The translations under genes were made by a program, and so were the position numbers. 46,368 nt of DNA from Thermacetogenium sp. UBA5472. Lineage in GTDB: Bacteria > Bacillota > DSM-12270 > Thermacetogeniales > Thermacetogeniaceae. The stretch covers positions 17,034-63,401 of the forward strand of contig DIQC01000059.1 in NCBI GenBank assembly GCA_002426495.1, given 5' to 3'. Below, piece by piece: positions 8,565-17,840 of the stretch. Under the pieces are notes generated by a model. The model saw nothing but the letters and a program-made list of their open reading frames with translations, searched no databases and had not been told where the DNA came from. Numbering within the stretch: position 1 is the stretch's first letter; every line of letters begins with the position of its first letter.

Positions 8565-8679
8565 ATAGTCTTTTTTATTGTCGAAGCAGGATTTTCTTAT
8601 GGTATAGCGTAATAAGATAATAGTATAACATAATTACTGCAAATCCCGCTTATTAGTCTTCACAAGACAGATTAAAAGT

Positions 8680-8699
8680 ATTAATATATAGATATTAAT
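8680..8699. promoter_or_regulatory. 20-bp palindrome upstream of the CcpN-type gene
   Basis: ATTAATAT and ATATTAAT flank a 4-base centre in an AT-rich region of about 150 bases between glyS and the regulator gene. A site of this kind about 35 bases before the ribosome site could be an operator for autoregulation. This is inference only; no known consensus was matched. Confidence 0.35.
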
Positions 8700-8732
8700 T
8701 ATTGGGAAAGTATAAGGAAAGGGTGCTGCCTC

Positions 8733-9371
8733 ATTCAACTAACGCCGCGCCAGGAGCAGATTCTAGAAATAGTAAAAGAGAATACCCCTATTACAGGGGA
8801 GAGGATAGCCAATAAACTCAATGTAAGACGCGCTACCCTACGTCCCGATTTAACTGTCTTGACCATGGCCGGCCTTTTGGATGCACGGCCACGGGTCGGC
8901 TATTTCTATACAGGTAAGACCCTTTATATGCTGGTTTCTGAAGAGATTAGACAGCTTAAAGTAGCTGATGCTAAATCGGTGCCTGTTGTTGTCATGGAAG
9001 ATGTCTCTGTCTATGATGCCATTGTGGCTTTATTTACAGAGGATGTGGGCACTCTCTTTATTGTGACCGAGGATGGCTACCTGGAGGGGGCAGTTTCCCG
9101 TAAGGATCTGCTCAAGGTTGCTTTGGGCAGGGGTGATCTCCATAAAATACCTATCCAGGTTGTAATGACACGGTTACCCAATATCGTAACTATCAGTGAG
9201 GAAGAATCGGTGTACGAAGCGGCCAGTAAGTTAGTGGAGCATGAGATCGATGCGCTTCCAGTTGTTGAAGCCGGTTCTGATGAAAGTGGCAGAGAAAAGC
9301 TGAAGGTAATAGGAAGGTTTACCAAGACAACGATCGCCCGCATCTTTGTTGAGATGGGGACAAGAAAGTGA
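8733..9371 (+). CDS. ccpN: CcpN-type transcription regulator (HTH plus two CBS domains), probable ATT start
   Basis: The frame encodes an N-terminal winged helix (LTPRQEQILEIVKENTPITG, then RIANKLNVRRATLRPDL) and two CBS domains, near residues 75-130 and 140-205. This is the architecture of B. subtilis CcpN, a repressor of gluconeogenic genes. The only in-frame ATG, at 8859, would delete the DNA-binding domain, and no in-frame ATG, GTG or TTG exists upstream. ATT at 8733 fits best: AAGGAAAGGG ends nine bases before it and the protein then begins as homologs do. Alternatively, a one-base frameshift has separated the GTG at 8723 from the gene. It sits directly before ppsR, as in the ccpN-yqfL operon. 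Confidence 0.82.
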   Translation: MQLTPRQEQILEIVKENTPITGERIANKLNVRRATLRPDLTVLTMAGLLDARPRVGYFYTGKTLYMLVSEEIRQLKVADAKSVPVVVMEDVSVYDAIVALFTEDVGTLFIVTEDGYLEGAVSRKDLLKVALGRGDLHKIPIQVVMTRLPNIVTISEEESVYEAASKLVEHEIDALPVVEAGSDESGREKLKVIGRFTKTTIARIFVEMGTRK

Positions 9372-9392
9372 TAAACAGGAAGGAGGTTATCT

Positions 9393-10214
9393 ATGGCAAA
9401 CCCAGTAATTTACGTCGTATCAGATTCCCTTGGTGAGACAGCTGAATCTGTTACACGTGCAGCTGCCAGCCAGTTCAACTCCAGCCAGAAGTTTGATATT
9501 CGGCGTGTGCCTTATGTCGATGATAAGGAGATACTGAAGGAGATTGTAGAAGAGGCCAGCGGTACTGTCAGTGTTATAGCCTATACTTTAGTGATCCCAG
9601 GCTTAAAGGGAGAGCTGGAAAGGTTGGCTTATCACTACAACATTCCGACTGTGGACATCATGGGGCCTCTCTTGGATGCACTTACTGTAGCAACGTCCAT
9701 GGAACCTAAAATGGAGGCTGGCCTGCTACATCGTTTAGATGAGCAATATTACCGCAGAGTAGAGGCTATTGAGTTTGCTGTTAAATATGATGATGGCAAG
9801 GATCCGCGTGGCTTGTTGCATGCGGATGTTGTCTTGATCGGTGTGTCACGTACATCCAAAACTCCGGTTTCTATGATTCTGGCTAATAAGAGGATAAAAC
9901 CCGCTAATGTTCCTATAGTTCCGGAAGTGGAGCCACCTTCATCATTATTCAGAATTTCGTCGCGCAAAATAAAAGGACTTACCATTCAGCCTCAGTCACT
10001 GCTGCAGATTCGTCAGGAGCGCTTAAAATCTTTGGGGCTGACTACAGATGCGGAATATGCCAGTTTATCACGCATTCAAAAAGAATTGGCTTATGCAGAC
10101 CGTTTGATGGCCCAGCTGGGCTGCTCGATTATTGATGTTACCAATAAAGCAGTAGAGGAGACAGCAAGCATAGTATTGGAGGATTATCATAAGGGGGAGC
10201 GAGATGCAGAGTAA
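9393..10214 (+). CDS. ppsR: pyruvate, phosphate dikinase regulatory protein (bifunctional kinase/phosphorylase)
   Basis: This DUF299-family protein inactivates PPDK by ADP-dependent phosphorylation of a threonine next to the catalytic histidine, and reactivates it by phosphorolysis. The 273-residue product begins IYVVSDSLGETAESVTRAA, typical of the family, and has the P-loop GVSRTSKT at residues 150-157. The ribosome site AAGGAGG precedes ATG 9393. It lies 21 bases after the CcpN-type gene and overlaps ppdK by 11 bases, so regulator and target enzyme are translationally coupled. Confidence 0.95.
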   Translation: MANPVIYVVSDSLGETAESVTRAAASQFNSSQKFDIRRVPYVDDKEILKEIVEEASGTVSVIAYTLVIPGLKGELERLAYHYNIPTVDIMGPLLDALTVATSMEPKMEAGLLHRLDEQYYRRVEAIEFAVKYDDGKDPRGLLHADVVLIGVSRTSKTPVSMILANKRIKPANVPIVPEVEPPSSLFRISSRKIKGLTIQPQSLLQIRQERLKSLGLTTDAEYASLSRIQKELAYADRLMAQLGCSIIDVTNKAVEETASIVLEDYHKGERDAE

Positions 10215-12852
10215 GAAATATGTCTATCTTTTTACAGAGGGAAATGCAGAGATGAAGGATCTCTTAGGGGGAAAAGGAGCCGGGTTAGCGGAGATGACAA
10301 GGCTCGGACTACCGGTTCCCCCCGGGTTTACCATCACCACTGAGGCCTGCAATGAGTACGATGTGGCTAAAAAAGAATTGCCTGCCGGCCTTGAGCAACA
10401 AATGAAAGAAGCCCTGGAGTCTCTGGAAAAAAAGGTGGGCAAAACTCTTGGGGGAAGTAAAGATCCGTTATTGTTATCTGTGCGTTCAGGGGCAAAATTT
10501 TCTATGCCCGGCATGATGGATACCATTCTCAATCTGGGGCTGAATGATCAAACAGTCCAGGTGCTCGCCGAGGCTACCGGAAATGAGCGCTTTGCTTTGG
10601 ATTGTTATCGACGCTTCATCCAAATGTATGGTGATATTGTTCTTAATGTGGAGTTTAATAAGTTTGAAGATGCACTGGAAAGGAATAAACGACGCTTCCG
10701 CGTAGAGTATGATCACGAACTGCAGCCTGAACACCTGAAAAAAATAATTGACGAGTATAAAGAGATCATCAAGAGCAGCACAGGGAGTGAGTTCCCTCAG
10801 GAACCTATGGAACAGTTGAGGAAAGCGGTTATGGCTGTTTTTGAATCCTGGAACAACCCTCGGGCACAGGTCTACCGTAGGGTCAACAAGATTCCGGATG
10901 ACCTGGGGACAGGTGTTAATATCCAGACAATGGTTTTCGGGAATACCGGTGATAACAGCGGTACCGGCGTTGCTTTTACGCGGGATCCGGCCACAGGTGA
11001 AAATGTTATCTTTGGTGAGTACCTAATCAATGCTCAGGGAGAGGATGTTGTAGCAGGTATTCGCACCCCGCTGCCTATCTCCAAGCTGCAGGAGGAGATG
11101 CCTGAGGCTTATGATCAGTTCCAAAAGACATGCACTCTTTTGGAGAAGCACTACAGGGATCTCCAAGATATCGAATTCACTATTGAGCAGGGTAAGCTCT
11201 ATCTTCTGCAGACACGTTCTGGTAAGCGTACTGCGGCAGCAGCGGTTAAGATTGCGGTGGATATGGTTAAAGAAAGCCTGATTTCCAAGGAAGAGGCTAT
11301 TTTGAGGGTGGATCCCGACCAGTTGAATCAGGTGCTGCATAAGCGCCTGGATACAAAAGTAAAATTTAATGTGCTGGCTAAAGGACTTCCTGCTTCACCC
11401 GGTGCGGCTTCTGGTTATGTGGTCTTCGATGCCAACGAAGCTGAGCGTTGCGGTCAAAATGGGGATAAGGTGATTCTTGTCCGCATGGAGACTACCCCAG
11501 ATGATATCCATGGCCTTGTTATGGCTCAGGGGGTGCTTACCAGCAGAGGTGGGATGACGAGCCATGCCGCAGTGGTTGCCCGTGGAATGGGTAAGCCCTG
11601 TGTCTGTGGTTGTGAAGCCTTGAATATTGACTATAAAGCAAAGAAAATGACTGTCGGTGATTCGGAAATTAAGCAAGGGGATTTGATTACCATGGACGGG
11701 GGTACAGGGCAGGTAATTTTGGGTAAAGTACCTGTTATATCTCCGGAGATGAGTGAGGAACTGCAACTGCTGCTTCAATGGTCAGATGAGATCAGAAGGT
11801 TGGGGGTCTTCACCAATGCAGATGCCCCGGCCGATGCTAAGCGTGCCCGTGAATTCGGGGCCCAGGGTGTCGGGCTGTGCAGGACTGAACATATGTTTAT
11901 GGAACAAGCGCGGCTTCCCATTGTCCAGACCATGATCATGGCTAAAACACATCAGGAACGGGATGGAGCATTGGAAAAGCTGCTACCCATGCAGCAGGAT
12001 GATTTTTATGGCATTTTAAAAGCAATGGATGGGTTGCCGACGGTTATCAGACTTTTGGACCCACCTTTACATGAGTTTCTTCCCAATATTGAGGACTTAT
12101 CTCTGAAGATAACGAAGTTGAAGCTCACTGATGGTGACGCAGATGAGATAGCATCACTGGAAGAGCTCCTGACAAAGGCGCGCTCACTGCAGGAACTAAA
12201 TCCCATGTTGGGACACCGGGGCTGCCGTTTGGGCATCACTATCCCGGAGATTTATGCCATGCAGGTACGAGGGATTGTACAGGCGACTGTTCAGCTGAAA
12301 CAGGAGGGGTTGAATCCCCATCCGGAGATCATGATTCCTCTTGTCATGTCTCAGCAGGAACTGGCTATCTTACGAGAACTTTGCCTGGATGTTATTCGCC
12401 AAGTTGAAGAAGAAGCAGGACTGAAGCTGGAAATTCCCATCGGCACAATGATCGAACTGCCCCGGGCCTGCGTTCTGGCAGATGAGATCGCAGAGCATGC
12501 TGACTTTTTCTCCTTTGGTACCAATGATCTGACCCAGACCACCTTTGGCTTCAGCCGAGATGATGCTGAAGGAAAGTTTATACCCCAGTATATTGAAAAG
12601 AAGATCCTGCCCGATAACCCCTTTGCGGTACTGGATAGGGATGGGGTAGGTAAACTGGTGAGAATAGGTGTGGAATTAGGCAGAAAGGCCAATCCGGAGC
12701 TGCAGATAGGTATCTGTGGCGAGCATGGTGGTGATCCTAGTTCTGTGGAGTTCTGCCATTCCGCCGGACTCGATTATGTCAGCTGCTCACCCTACCGTGT
12801 TCCCATTGCTCGTCTAGCGGCTGCCCAGGCAGTTCTACGAGAGCAGCAATAA
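10204..12852 (+). CDS. ppdK: pyruvate, phosphate dikinase
   Basis: PPDK interconverts pyruvate + ATP + Pi with PEP + AMP + PPi. The 882-residue product has the N-terminal ATP-grasp domain (GGKGAGLAEMTRLGLPVPPG near 20-39), the phosphohistidine swivel domain with GGMTSHAAVVARGMGKPCVCG-like sequence placing the catalytic His at residue 454, and a C-terminal PEP/pyruvate barrel ending with GICGEHGGDP and catalytic Cys838. The Thr two residues before His454 is the expected target of the PpsR kinase. It overlaps ppsR and is followed by a strong terminator, closing the transcript. Confidence 0.97.
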   Translation: MQSKKYVYLFTEGNAEMKDLLGGKGAGLAEMTRLGLPVPPGFTITTEACNEYDVAKKELPAGLEQQMKEALESLEKKVGKTLGGSKDPLLLSVRSGAKFSMPGMMDTILNLGLNDQTVQVLAEATGNERFALDCYRRFIQMYGDIVLNVEFNKFEDALERNKRRFRVEYDHELQPEHLKKIIDEYKEIIKSSTGSEFPQEPMEQLRKAVMAVFESWNNPRAQVYRRVNKIPDDLGTGVNIQTMVFGNTGDNSGTGVAFTRDPATGENVIFGEYLINAQGEDVVAGIRTPLPISKLQEEMPEAYDQFQKTCTLLEKHYRDLQDIEFTIEQGKLYLLQTRSGKRTAAAAVKIAVDMVKESLISKEEAILRVDPDQLNQVLHKRLDTKVKFNVLAKGLPASPGAASGYVVFDANEAERCGQNGDKVILVRMETTPDDIHGLVMAQGVLTSRGGMTSHAAVVARGMGKPCVCGCEALNIDYKAKKMTVGDSEIKQGDLITMDGGTGQVILGKVPVISPEMSEELQLLLQWSDEIRRLGVFTNADAPADAKRAREFGAQGVGLCRTEHMFMEQARLPIVQTMIMAKTHQERDGALEKLLPMQQDDFYGILKAMDGLPTVIRLLDPPLHEFLPNIEDLSLKITKLKLTDGDADEIASLEELLTKARSLQELNPMLGHRGCRLGITIPEIYAMQVRGIVQATVQLKQEGLNPHPEIMIPLVMSQQELAILRELCLDVIRQVEEEAGLKLEIPIGTMIELPRACVLADEIAEHADFFSFGTNDLTQTTFGFSRDDAEGKFIPQYIEKKILPDNPFAVLDRDGVGKLVRIGVELGRKANPELQIGICGEHGGDPSSVEFCHSAGLDYVSCSPYRVPIARLAAAQAVLREQQ

Positions 12853-12872
12853 GCGGAAGTGAGGATTGTTTC

Positions 12873-12909
12873 AAGGGGGCAGCCGGAAGCGGCATCGCCC
12901 CCTTTTTTA
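12873..12909 (+). terminator. intrinsic terminator after ppdK
   Basis: AAGGGGGC (12873-12880) pairs with GCCCCCTT (12897-12904), with an inner AGCCG/CGGCA helix, followed by a T run. It separates the ppdK transcript from dgt-dnaG-rpoD. Confidence 0.92.
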
Positions 12910-12991
12910 AATTTTTTTGCCGCTAAAAAAAGGAAAAGTAGGTTGGGAGGTAGTATATATTTAGAAGATGCCTAAAACGAGGTGGTAACTT

Positions 12992-14002
12992 TTGCCACAG
13001 GAACTGTGTATTCGTCAGGAGATCGAAAGATGGGAAGCGGAATACCTCGCTTCTTATGCTACGCTGTGTGTCAGGTCAAAAGGGCGCCTTTATCCTGATC
13101 AACCCTGCCCGGTGCGGACAGCTTTTATGCGCGACCGGGACAGGATTATTTATTCCAAGGCTTTCCGGCGTCTCAAGCATAAAACCCAGGTTTTCATTGC
13201 TCCGGAGGGTGATCACTATCGGACAAGGATTACCCATACCCTGGAGGTATCGCAGATATCCCGCACCCTGGCCCGTGCATTGAGGCTCAATGAAGACCTG
13301 ACCGAGGCCATAGCGCTGGGACATGACCTGGGGCATACCCCCTATGGCCATACAGGGGAGGCGGCTTTGGATGCAATTTATCCTCCTGGCTTTCGCCATA
13401 ATGAACAGAGTCTGCGTGTAGTGGACAAACTGGAAGGGAAGCATGGTTTAAACCTGACCTGGGAGGTGCGTGATGGCATCTTGTGCCATACTGGTGCACG
13501 AATTCCCGCAACCTTGGAGGGAAAGGTAGTCAGGGTAGCTGACCGCATCTCCTATATTAACCATGATATCGATGATGCGATCAGAGCAGGGATTATTCAG
13601 GAAAAGGATCTGCCCGGGGATTGTGTCAGTATTCTGGGCAACCGCCATAAAGCAAGGATCAACACCATGGTCACAGATATTATTGAGCAAAGCAGGGGGA
13701 AGCCGGAGATCTCCATGAGTGATGATGTACAGGCAGCCACTGACGGTTTGCGCGGCTTTCTTTTTCAACATGTTTATGTAGGTTCCGCTGCCAAAAAGGA
13801 AGAAGCAAAAGCCCAGCGAATAATTCGGACACTATATGAGTATTATCTGGAGAACCCGGGTTCACTTTCAGGGGAGTTTAGGGATGAAGATGCCGAGGAA
13901 GGGCTGGAAAGGTGCGTTGTTGATTATATCGCAGGAATGACCGACCGTTTTGCTCTGAAAACATTTGAGAGATATTTTGTGCCGAATGCCTGGATGGAAT
14001 AA
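12992..14002 (+). CDS. dgt: deoxyguanosinetriphosphate triphosphohydrolase-like protein
   Basis: An HD-domain dNTPase of the kind that removes triphosphate from dNTPs. The 336-residue product has RDRIIYSKAFRRLKHKTQVF near 49-68, metal ligand His82 in THTLEVSQ, the HD pair His111-Asp112 in GHDLGHTPYGH, and ADRISYINHDIDDA later. It is short relative to E. coli Dgt and matches the Firmicute short form. The start is TTG 12992 with GAGGTGG six bases upstream. It precedes dnaG and rpoD, an order frequent in Clostridia. Confidence 0.92.
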   Translation: MPQELCIRQEIERWEAEYLASYATLCVRSKGRLYPDQPCPVRTAFMRDRDRIIYSKAFRRLKHKTQVFIAPEGDHYRTRITHTLEVSQISRTLARALRLNEDLTEAIALGHDLGHTPYGHTGEAALDAIYPPGFRHNEQSLRVVDKLEGKHGLNLTWEVRDGILCHTGARIPATLEGKVVRVADRISYINHDIDDAIRAGIIQEKDLPGDCVSILGNRHKARINTMVTDIIEQSRGKPEISMSDDVQAATDGLRGFLFQHVYVGSAAKKEEAKAQRIIRTLYEYYLENPGSLSGEFRDEDAEEGLERCVVDYIAGMTDRFALKTFERYFVPNAWME

Positions 14003-14088
14003 ATGATAAGCAGGAAATAGTAGAACCGATAGAGAAATTAATTACAATCCATATCCACAAATCATTTTTTTGAACGGGTGTTTGCAGC

Positions 14089-15909
14089 ATGGGTTCTGTT
14101 TCAGATGAGTTTCTGGATAGAGTTCGCAGCGGTATTGATATAGTTGACTTGATCAGCGAATATGTTTCATTAAAAAAAACCGGACAAAATTATATGGGAC
14201 TCTGTCCCTTTCATCAGGAGAAGACTCCCTCTTTTAGCGTATCGTCTACTAAGCAGATCTTTCACTGCTTTGGTTGCGGTGTAGGGGGGGATGTTTTTTC
14301 CTTTTTGATGAAAATTAATAACCTTTCCTTCCCTGAGGCTGTGGAGACTCTGGCAGAGAGGATTGGCCTGGAAGTACCTCGTTCCCCTGGTTCAAGGAAA
14401 AGGTATGAGCGCAAGGAAAGGTTCTATGATTTGAATGCTCATGCAGCTGAATACTATCATAGAATACTAATAAGCGAAGACAGCGCAGAGAGCGCCCGAA
14501 ACTATCTGCTGGGGCGCGGGATAAAGCAGAGCACATGGAAAAGGTTCCAGCTAGGGTTTGCGCCCCCTTCTGGCAGTAGTCTGTTGGATGCCATCAGAAA
14601 GAATGGGTTTTCATTAAATGAGATCCATGAATCGGGATTGTTTACAGAGCGGTACGGCATCATCCAGGAACGCTTTCGCGGCCGTATTATATTTCCCATT
14701 TGTGATGCACGGGGGCGCTGTCTGGGTTTTGGGGGGCGAGCACTGGGGGAAGAGCAGCCAAAATACCTGAATTCTCCCGAATCTCCTGTCTTTAATAAAA
14801 GACAGAATCTATATGGCCTTCACTTAGCTATACCTGCGGTGCGCCAGGTCAAAAAGGTTATTGTCGTGGAAGGCTATATGGACTGTATCGCAGTCCAGGA
14901 ATATGGGTTTGGGAACACCGTTGCCGCTCTGGGAACAGCTTTTACAAATGAGCAGTCACGACTTTTGCTACGTTATGCCAAAGACATCATCCTGGCTTTT
15001 GATCAGGATACTGCCGGCTTGGCTGCCACTATGCGCAGTGCGGGGGTTTTACAGGAGCTGGGTGCTCAGGTATCGGTTCTAGGCCTGTCTGATGCCAAAG
15101 ACCCTGATGAATTCCTGCAAACCTATGGAAGAGAGGCATTTGCCGCGGCTCTGGAGGAGCGCACAACAAGTTATTTGGAGTTTAGGTTAGAACAACTGCT
15201 GCACCGGTACAACCCGGAAAATGTATATGCGCGGGCAGAGATAGTCATGGAATTAGCAAGAGATTTGGCTGAGATATCTAATTATGTGGTGCGTGAAGGT
15301 TTCATACAGATGGCTGCCCAAAAACTGCATACATCTGAGGAAGCCATTCGCCTGGAATTATCCCGTTTCTCAAGCAAACAAAGCGCAAGTAAGGATAAAA
15401 CTGTGAAAAATAGAGATAATATGGAACAAGGCAAACAAACTTTCGGGAAAGAGCGCTTAACTGCTTCAGAGGCGGCAAGAACAGGCCTTATTCGCCTGAT
15501 GTGCGAGGATCGCAGTATTTTGCAGCAGGTACAGGATGAGCTTGGAGCAGAAATGGTGTTCACTGGTAAATTTAAGGATTACTGTGAGCTCTTTGAAAAC
15601 CCTGATTGGGAAAGCCCTGCTGAATTAATCAGTCAGGTTGCATCAGGCAGTCAGGAAGAACTGGTAAGTCTGTTAATGAGCGGGGAAGAAATAGAACTGG
15701 ATAAGGCACAGCAGGAAAGACTGGTCGATGATTATATCCTTACATTAAAAAGGGAGCGATTAAGTCAGATAATACAGGCTAAACAAGCCACATTAAGAGA
15801 ATATGAAAAAAACGGTGACCAAGAAGGAATAAAAGGGCTCTTAGCCGAACTTAATGTATTATACGAAAAACTAGAGCAAGTAAAATTGACGCAGCATAGG
15901 TTTAATTAA
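14089..15909 (+). CDS. dnaG: DNA primase
   Basis: DnaG makes RNA primers for replication. The 606-residue protein has the N-terminal CHC2 zinc finger with ligands Cys39, His42, Cys60 and Cys63, the RNA-polymerase-like core, and a TOPRIM domain with VVEGYMDCIAV near 257-267 and LAFDQDTAG near 303-311. The C-terminal third is variable and would contact the replicative helicase. The ATG at 14089 lacks a strong ribosome site, so expression may be limited at initiation. It forms the replication/transcription block with dgt and rpoD. Confidence 0.97.
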   Translation: MGSVSDEFLDRVRSGIDIVDLISEYVSLKKTGQNYMGLCPFHQEKTPSFSVSSTKQIFHCFGCGVGGDVFSFLMKINNLSFPEAVETLAERIGLEVPRSPGSRKRYERKERFYDLNAHAAEYYHRILISEDSAESARNYLLGRGIKQSTWKRFQLGFAPPSGSSLLDAIRKNGFSLNEIHESGLFTERYGIIQERFRGRIIFPICDARGRCLGFGGRALGEEQPKYLNSPESPVFNKRQNLYGLHLAIPAVRQVKKVIVVEGYMDCIAVQEYGFGNTVAALGTAFTNEQSRLLLRYAKDIILAFDQDTAGLAATMRSAGVLQELGAQVSVLGLSDAKDPDEFLQTYGREAFAAALEERTTSYLEFRLEQLLHRYNPENVYARAEIVMELARDLAEISNYVVREGFIQMAAQKLHTSEEAIRLELSRFSSKQSASKDKTVKNRDNMEQGKQTFGKERLTASEAARTGLIRLMCEDRSILQQVQDELGAEMVFTGKFKDYCELFENPDWESPAELISQVASGSQEELVSLLMSGEEIELDKAQQERLVDDYILTLKRERLSQIIQAKQATLREYEKNGDQEGIKGLLAELNVLYEKLEQVKLTQHRFN

Positions 15910-15933
15910 TGCACCAGAAAGGGGGGATAGGAC

Positions 15934-17028
15934 ATGAAAGAAGAACACTCAAGTATCGATGCAGTAAAATCTTTAATTGAGCGCGGCAAGAAAGAGGGGA
16001 CTCTTTCCTACCAGGAAATTATGGACACACTCCAGAGTTTCGAGTTGACCACGGAACAGATAGACAGCATTTATGAGCACTTTGGGGCCATCGGAATTAA
16101 AATAAACGCAGACGGAAAACAAGAAGCAGATGCCAAAAATGGTGAAGCCAAAGATGAAGAAAATGAACATGATGTAGATCTTTCTGTCCCCGATGGTGTT
16201 GCTATTGATGATCCTGTTCGTATGTATCTGAAAGAGATAGGACGGATCTCTTTGCTGACAGCTGAGGAAGAAGTTGAATTGGCAAAAAGAATCGAAGCAG
16301 GGGATGAAGAGGCAAGGCGTCGGCTCGCCGAAGCAAATCTGCGGCTTGTTGTAAGCATTGCCAAACGTTATGTAGGCAGAGGGATGCTTTTTCTAGATCT
16401 GATTCAGGAAGGAAATCTCGGTTTAATCAAAGCAGTAGAGAAATATGACTACCGCAAGGGGTTTAAGTTCAGCACATATGCCACCTGGTGGATCAGGCAG
16501 GCAATTACCAGAGCTATAGCTGATCAGGCCCGTACGATCCGTATTCCGGTACATATGGTGGAGACCATCAACAAGTTGGTGCGGATCAACAGACAATTGC
16601 TGCAGGAGCTAGGAAGAGATCCTACACCTGAGGAAATTGCTGAGGAAATGGATATTACTCCGAAGCGTGTACGGGAGATAATGAAAATCGCCCAGGAACC
16701 CGTATCTTTGGAGACTCCTATAGGTGAGGAGGAAGACAGCCATCTGGGGGACTTCATAGAGGATGAGGAGGCCTTGGCTCCAGCGGAAGCTGCGTCATTT
16801 ATCCTGCTTAGAGAGCAGTTGGAAGAGGTGCTGGAGACCCTTACTCCCAGGGAAAGGGATGTACTTCGCCTCAGGTTCGGTATTGTCGATGGCAGAGGGC
16901 GCACCCTGGAGGAGGTTGGCAAAAAGTTCAATGTGACCAGAGAGCGCATTAGACAGATAGAGGCAAAAGCACTACGCAAACTGCGTCACCCTACTCGAAG
17001 TAAAAAACTGAAAGATTACCTGGAGTAA
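15934..17028 (+). CDS. rpoD: RNA polymerase primary sigma factor (SigA/RpoD)
   Basis: The housekeeping sigma factor. The 364-residue product has a short sigma-1.1 region (DAVKSLIERGKKEGTLSYQE) and an acidic linker. Region 1.2/2 follows (DPVRMYLKEIG, then LRLVVSIAKRYVGRGM, DLIQEGNLGLIKAVEKYDY and FSTYATWWIRQAI), then regions 3 and 4 with the helix-turn-helix TLEEVGKKFNVTRERIRQIE. The length equals that of other clostridial and Bacillus SigA proteins. AAAGGGGGG precedes the ATG, 24 bases after dnaG. It is closed by a terminator. Confidence 0.98.
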   Translation: MKEEHSSIDAVKSLIERGKKEGTLSYQEIMDTLQSFELTTEQIDSIYEHFGAIGIKINADGKQEADAKNGEAKDEENEHDVDLSVPDGVAIDDPVRMYLKEIGRISLLTAEEEVELAKRIEAGDEEARRRLAEANLRLVVSIAKRYVGRGMLFLDLIQEGNLGLIKAVEKYDYRKGFKFSTYATWWIRQAITRAIADQARTIRIPVHMVETINKLVRINRQLLQELGRDPTPEEIAEEMDITPKRVREIMKIAQEPVSLETPIGEEEDSHLGDFIEDEEALAPAEAASFILLREQLEEVLETLTPRERDVLRLRFGIVDGRGRTLEEVGKKFNVTRERIRQIEAKALRKLRHPTRSKKLKDYLE

Positions 17029-17033
17029 AAAAC

Positions 17034-17074
17034 GCCCCGCCTTTCCGCTTTTCATTGGAGGGGCTTTTTTTTTA
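17034..17074 (+). terminator. intrinsic terminator after rpoD
   Basis: GCCCC (17034-17038) with GGGGC (17060-17064) and a short extra CC/GG pairing, followed by nine T residues. The convergent minus-strand gene ends at 17072, inside this element. Confidence 0.85.
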
Positions 17075-17416
17075 TTTTGCCAGGGATGTCAGTAAAGCCG
17101 TATCTGGGGTGATCATCTCCAGTTTATCGATGGCAGTCCCTTCAATGTATTCCAGGGAATGCAGTTCGAGAGCTTTCAGTTCATATTCTTGAATCTCCCT
17201 TTCCAGTTGATCAAGAGAAAGTGCGGCATTGTGGGTTTTATAGCTAAGTGATGTTGCTTTGTTTAACAGATGGATGTAGGAAAGAAACAGAATTCCTATC
17301 AGTAGGACACCAGTGACAATCAGCAAGGGTATCTTGAGAGGCCGCCTTCTTGACTTCAATGATAAATCTCGTTGTGGAAGCGGATAACCTGTTTGTTTGG
17401 CCACAACTGAACTCAT
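17072..17416 (-). CDS. small FtsL/DivIC-like single-pass membrane protein
   Basis: A 114-residue protein with a basic cytoplasmic start (KSRRRPLK), one membrane helix near 28-49 (IPLLIVTGVLLIGILFLSYI), and an extracellular predicted coiled coil (SLDQLEREIQEYELKALELH). This is the layout of the septum proteins FtsL and DivIC, which bridge divisome components, but a true ftsL would normally lie in the mra cluster. The membership is therefore structural only. The C-terminal codons overlap the rpoD terminator. It lies 40 bases downstream of the helix-turn-helix gene and is probably co-transcribed with it. Confidence 0.55.
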   Translation of the reverse strand: MSSVVAKQTGYPLPQRDLSLKSRRRPLKIPLLIVTGVLLIGILFLSYIHLLNKATSLSYKTHNAALSLDQLEREIQEYELKALELHSLEYIEGTAIDKLEMITPDTALLTSLAK

Positions 17417-17456
17417 GCAACATCCTCCTTGCAGTTTAAATCAACAATAACGAGGA

Positions 17457-17822
17457 CTATTTCTGAGGTTTTCTTCCCGGACGATTTTTGTTTTGGGTTT
17501 TCTGCTCTTCCTCATCAATAACATCTTTGGGGAAATGCCAACTGCCATTTATCTTTTGCCCATGCAAAAAAGCCGCTCTGCGTGTCACACTAGTGGGATG
17601 AACACCTAACACAGCGGCGGCTTCACTGGTTGTGTAAAAATCATGCACATCAACTGCTGCATCTGTAACTGCATTATCTGTAGTTTCAAATGTACTGAGA
17701 AGTTCTTCAAATTCCTTTTGCACTGCGCGCAGCTTAATTGCAGACATGTAGTCATTGCTGTCTAAAGCATGCATAAGCTCAATCTTACATTGTTCAATTT
17801 TATTGACAATGTAGCTGCGCAT
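17457..17822 (-). CDS. helix-turn-helix (MerR/excisionase-like) domain protein
   Basis: A 121-residue protein. Residues 1-45 form a helical segment (IEQCKIELMHALDSNDYMSA). Residues 62-102 form a winged HTH of the HTH_17 type (YTTSEAAAVLGVHPTSVTRR followed by the wing GSWHFPKDVI), with a basic tail (KNRPGRKPQK). It is likely a DNA-binding protein, but its targets are not known. Two copies of a 14-base palindrome lie immediately upstream of its ribosome site, suggesting autoregulation. AAGGAG precedes the ATG. Confidence 0.72.
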   Translation of the reverse strand: MRSYIVNKIEQCKIELMHALDSNDYMSAIKLRAVQKEFEELLSTFETTDNAVTDAAVDVHDFYTTSEAAAVLGVHPTSVTRRAAFLHGQKINGSWHFPKDVIDEEEQKTQNKNRPGRKPQK

Positions 17823-17840
17823 GGCAAAGTCTCCTTGCTA

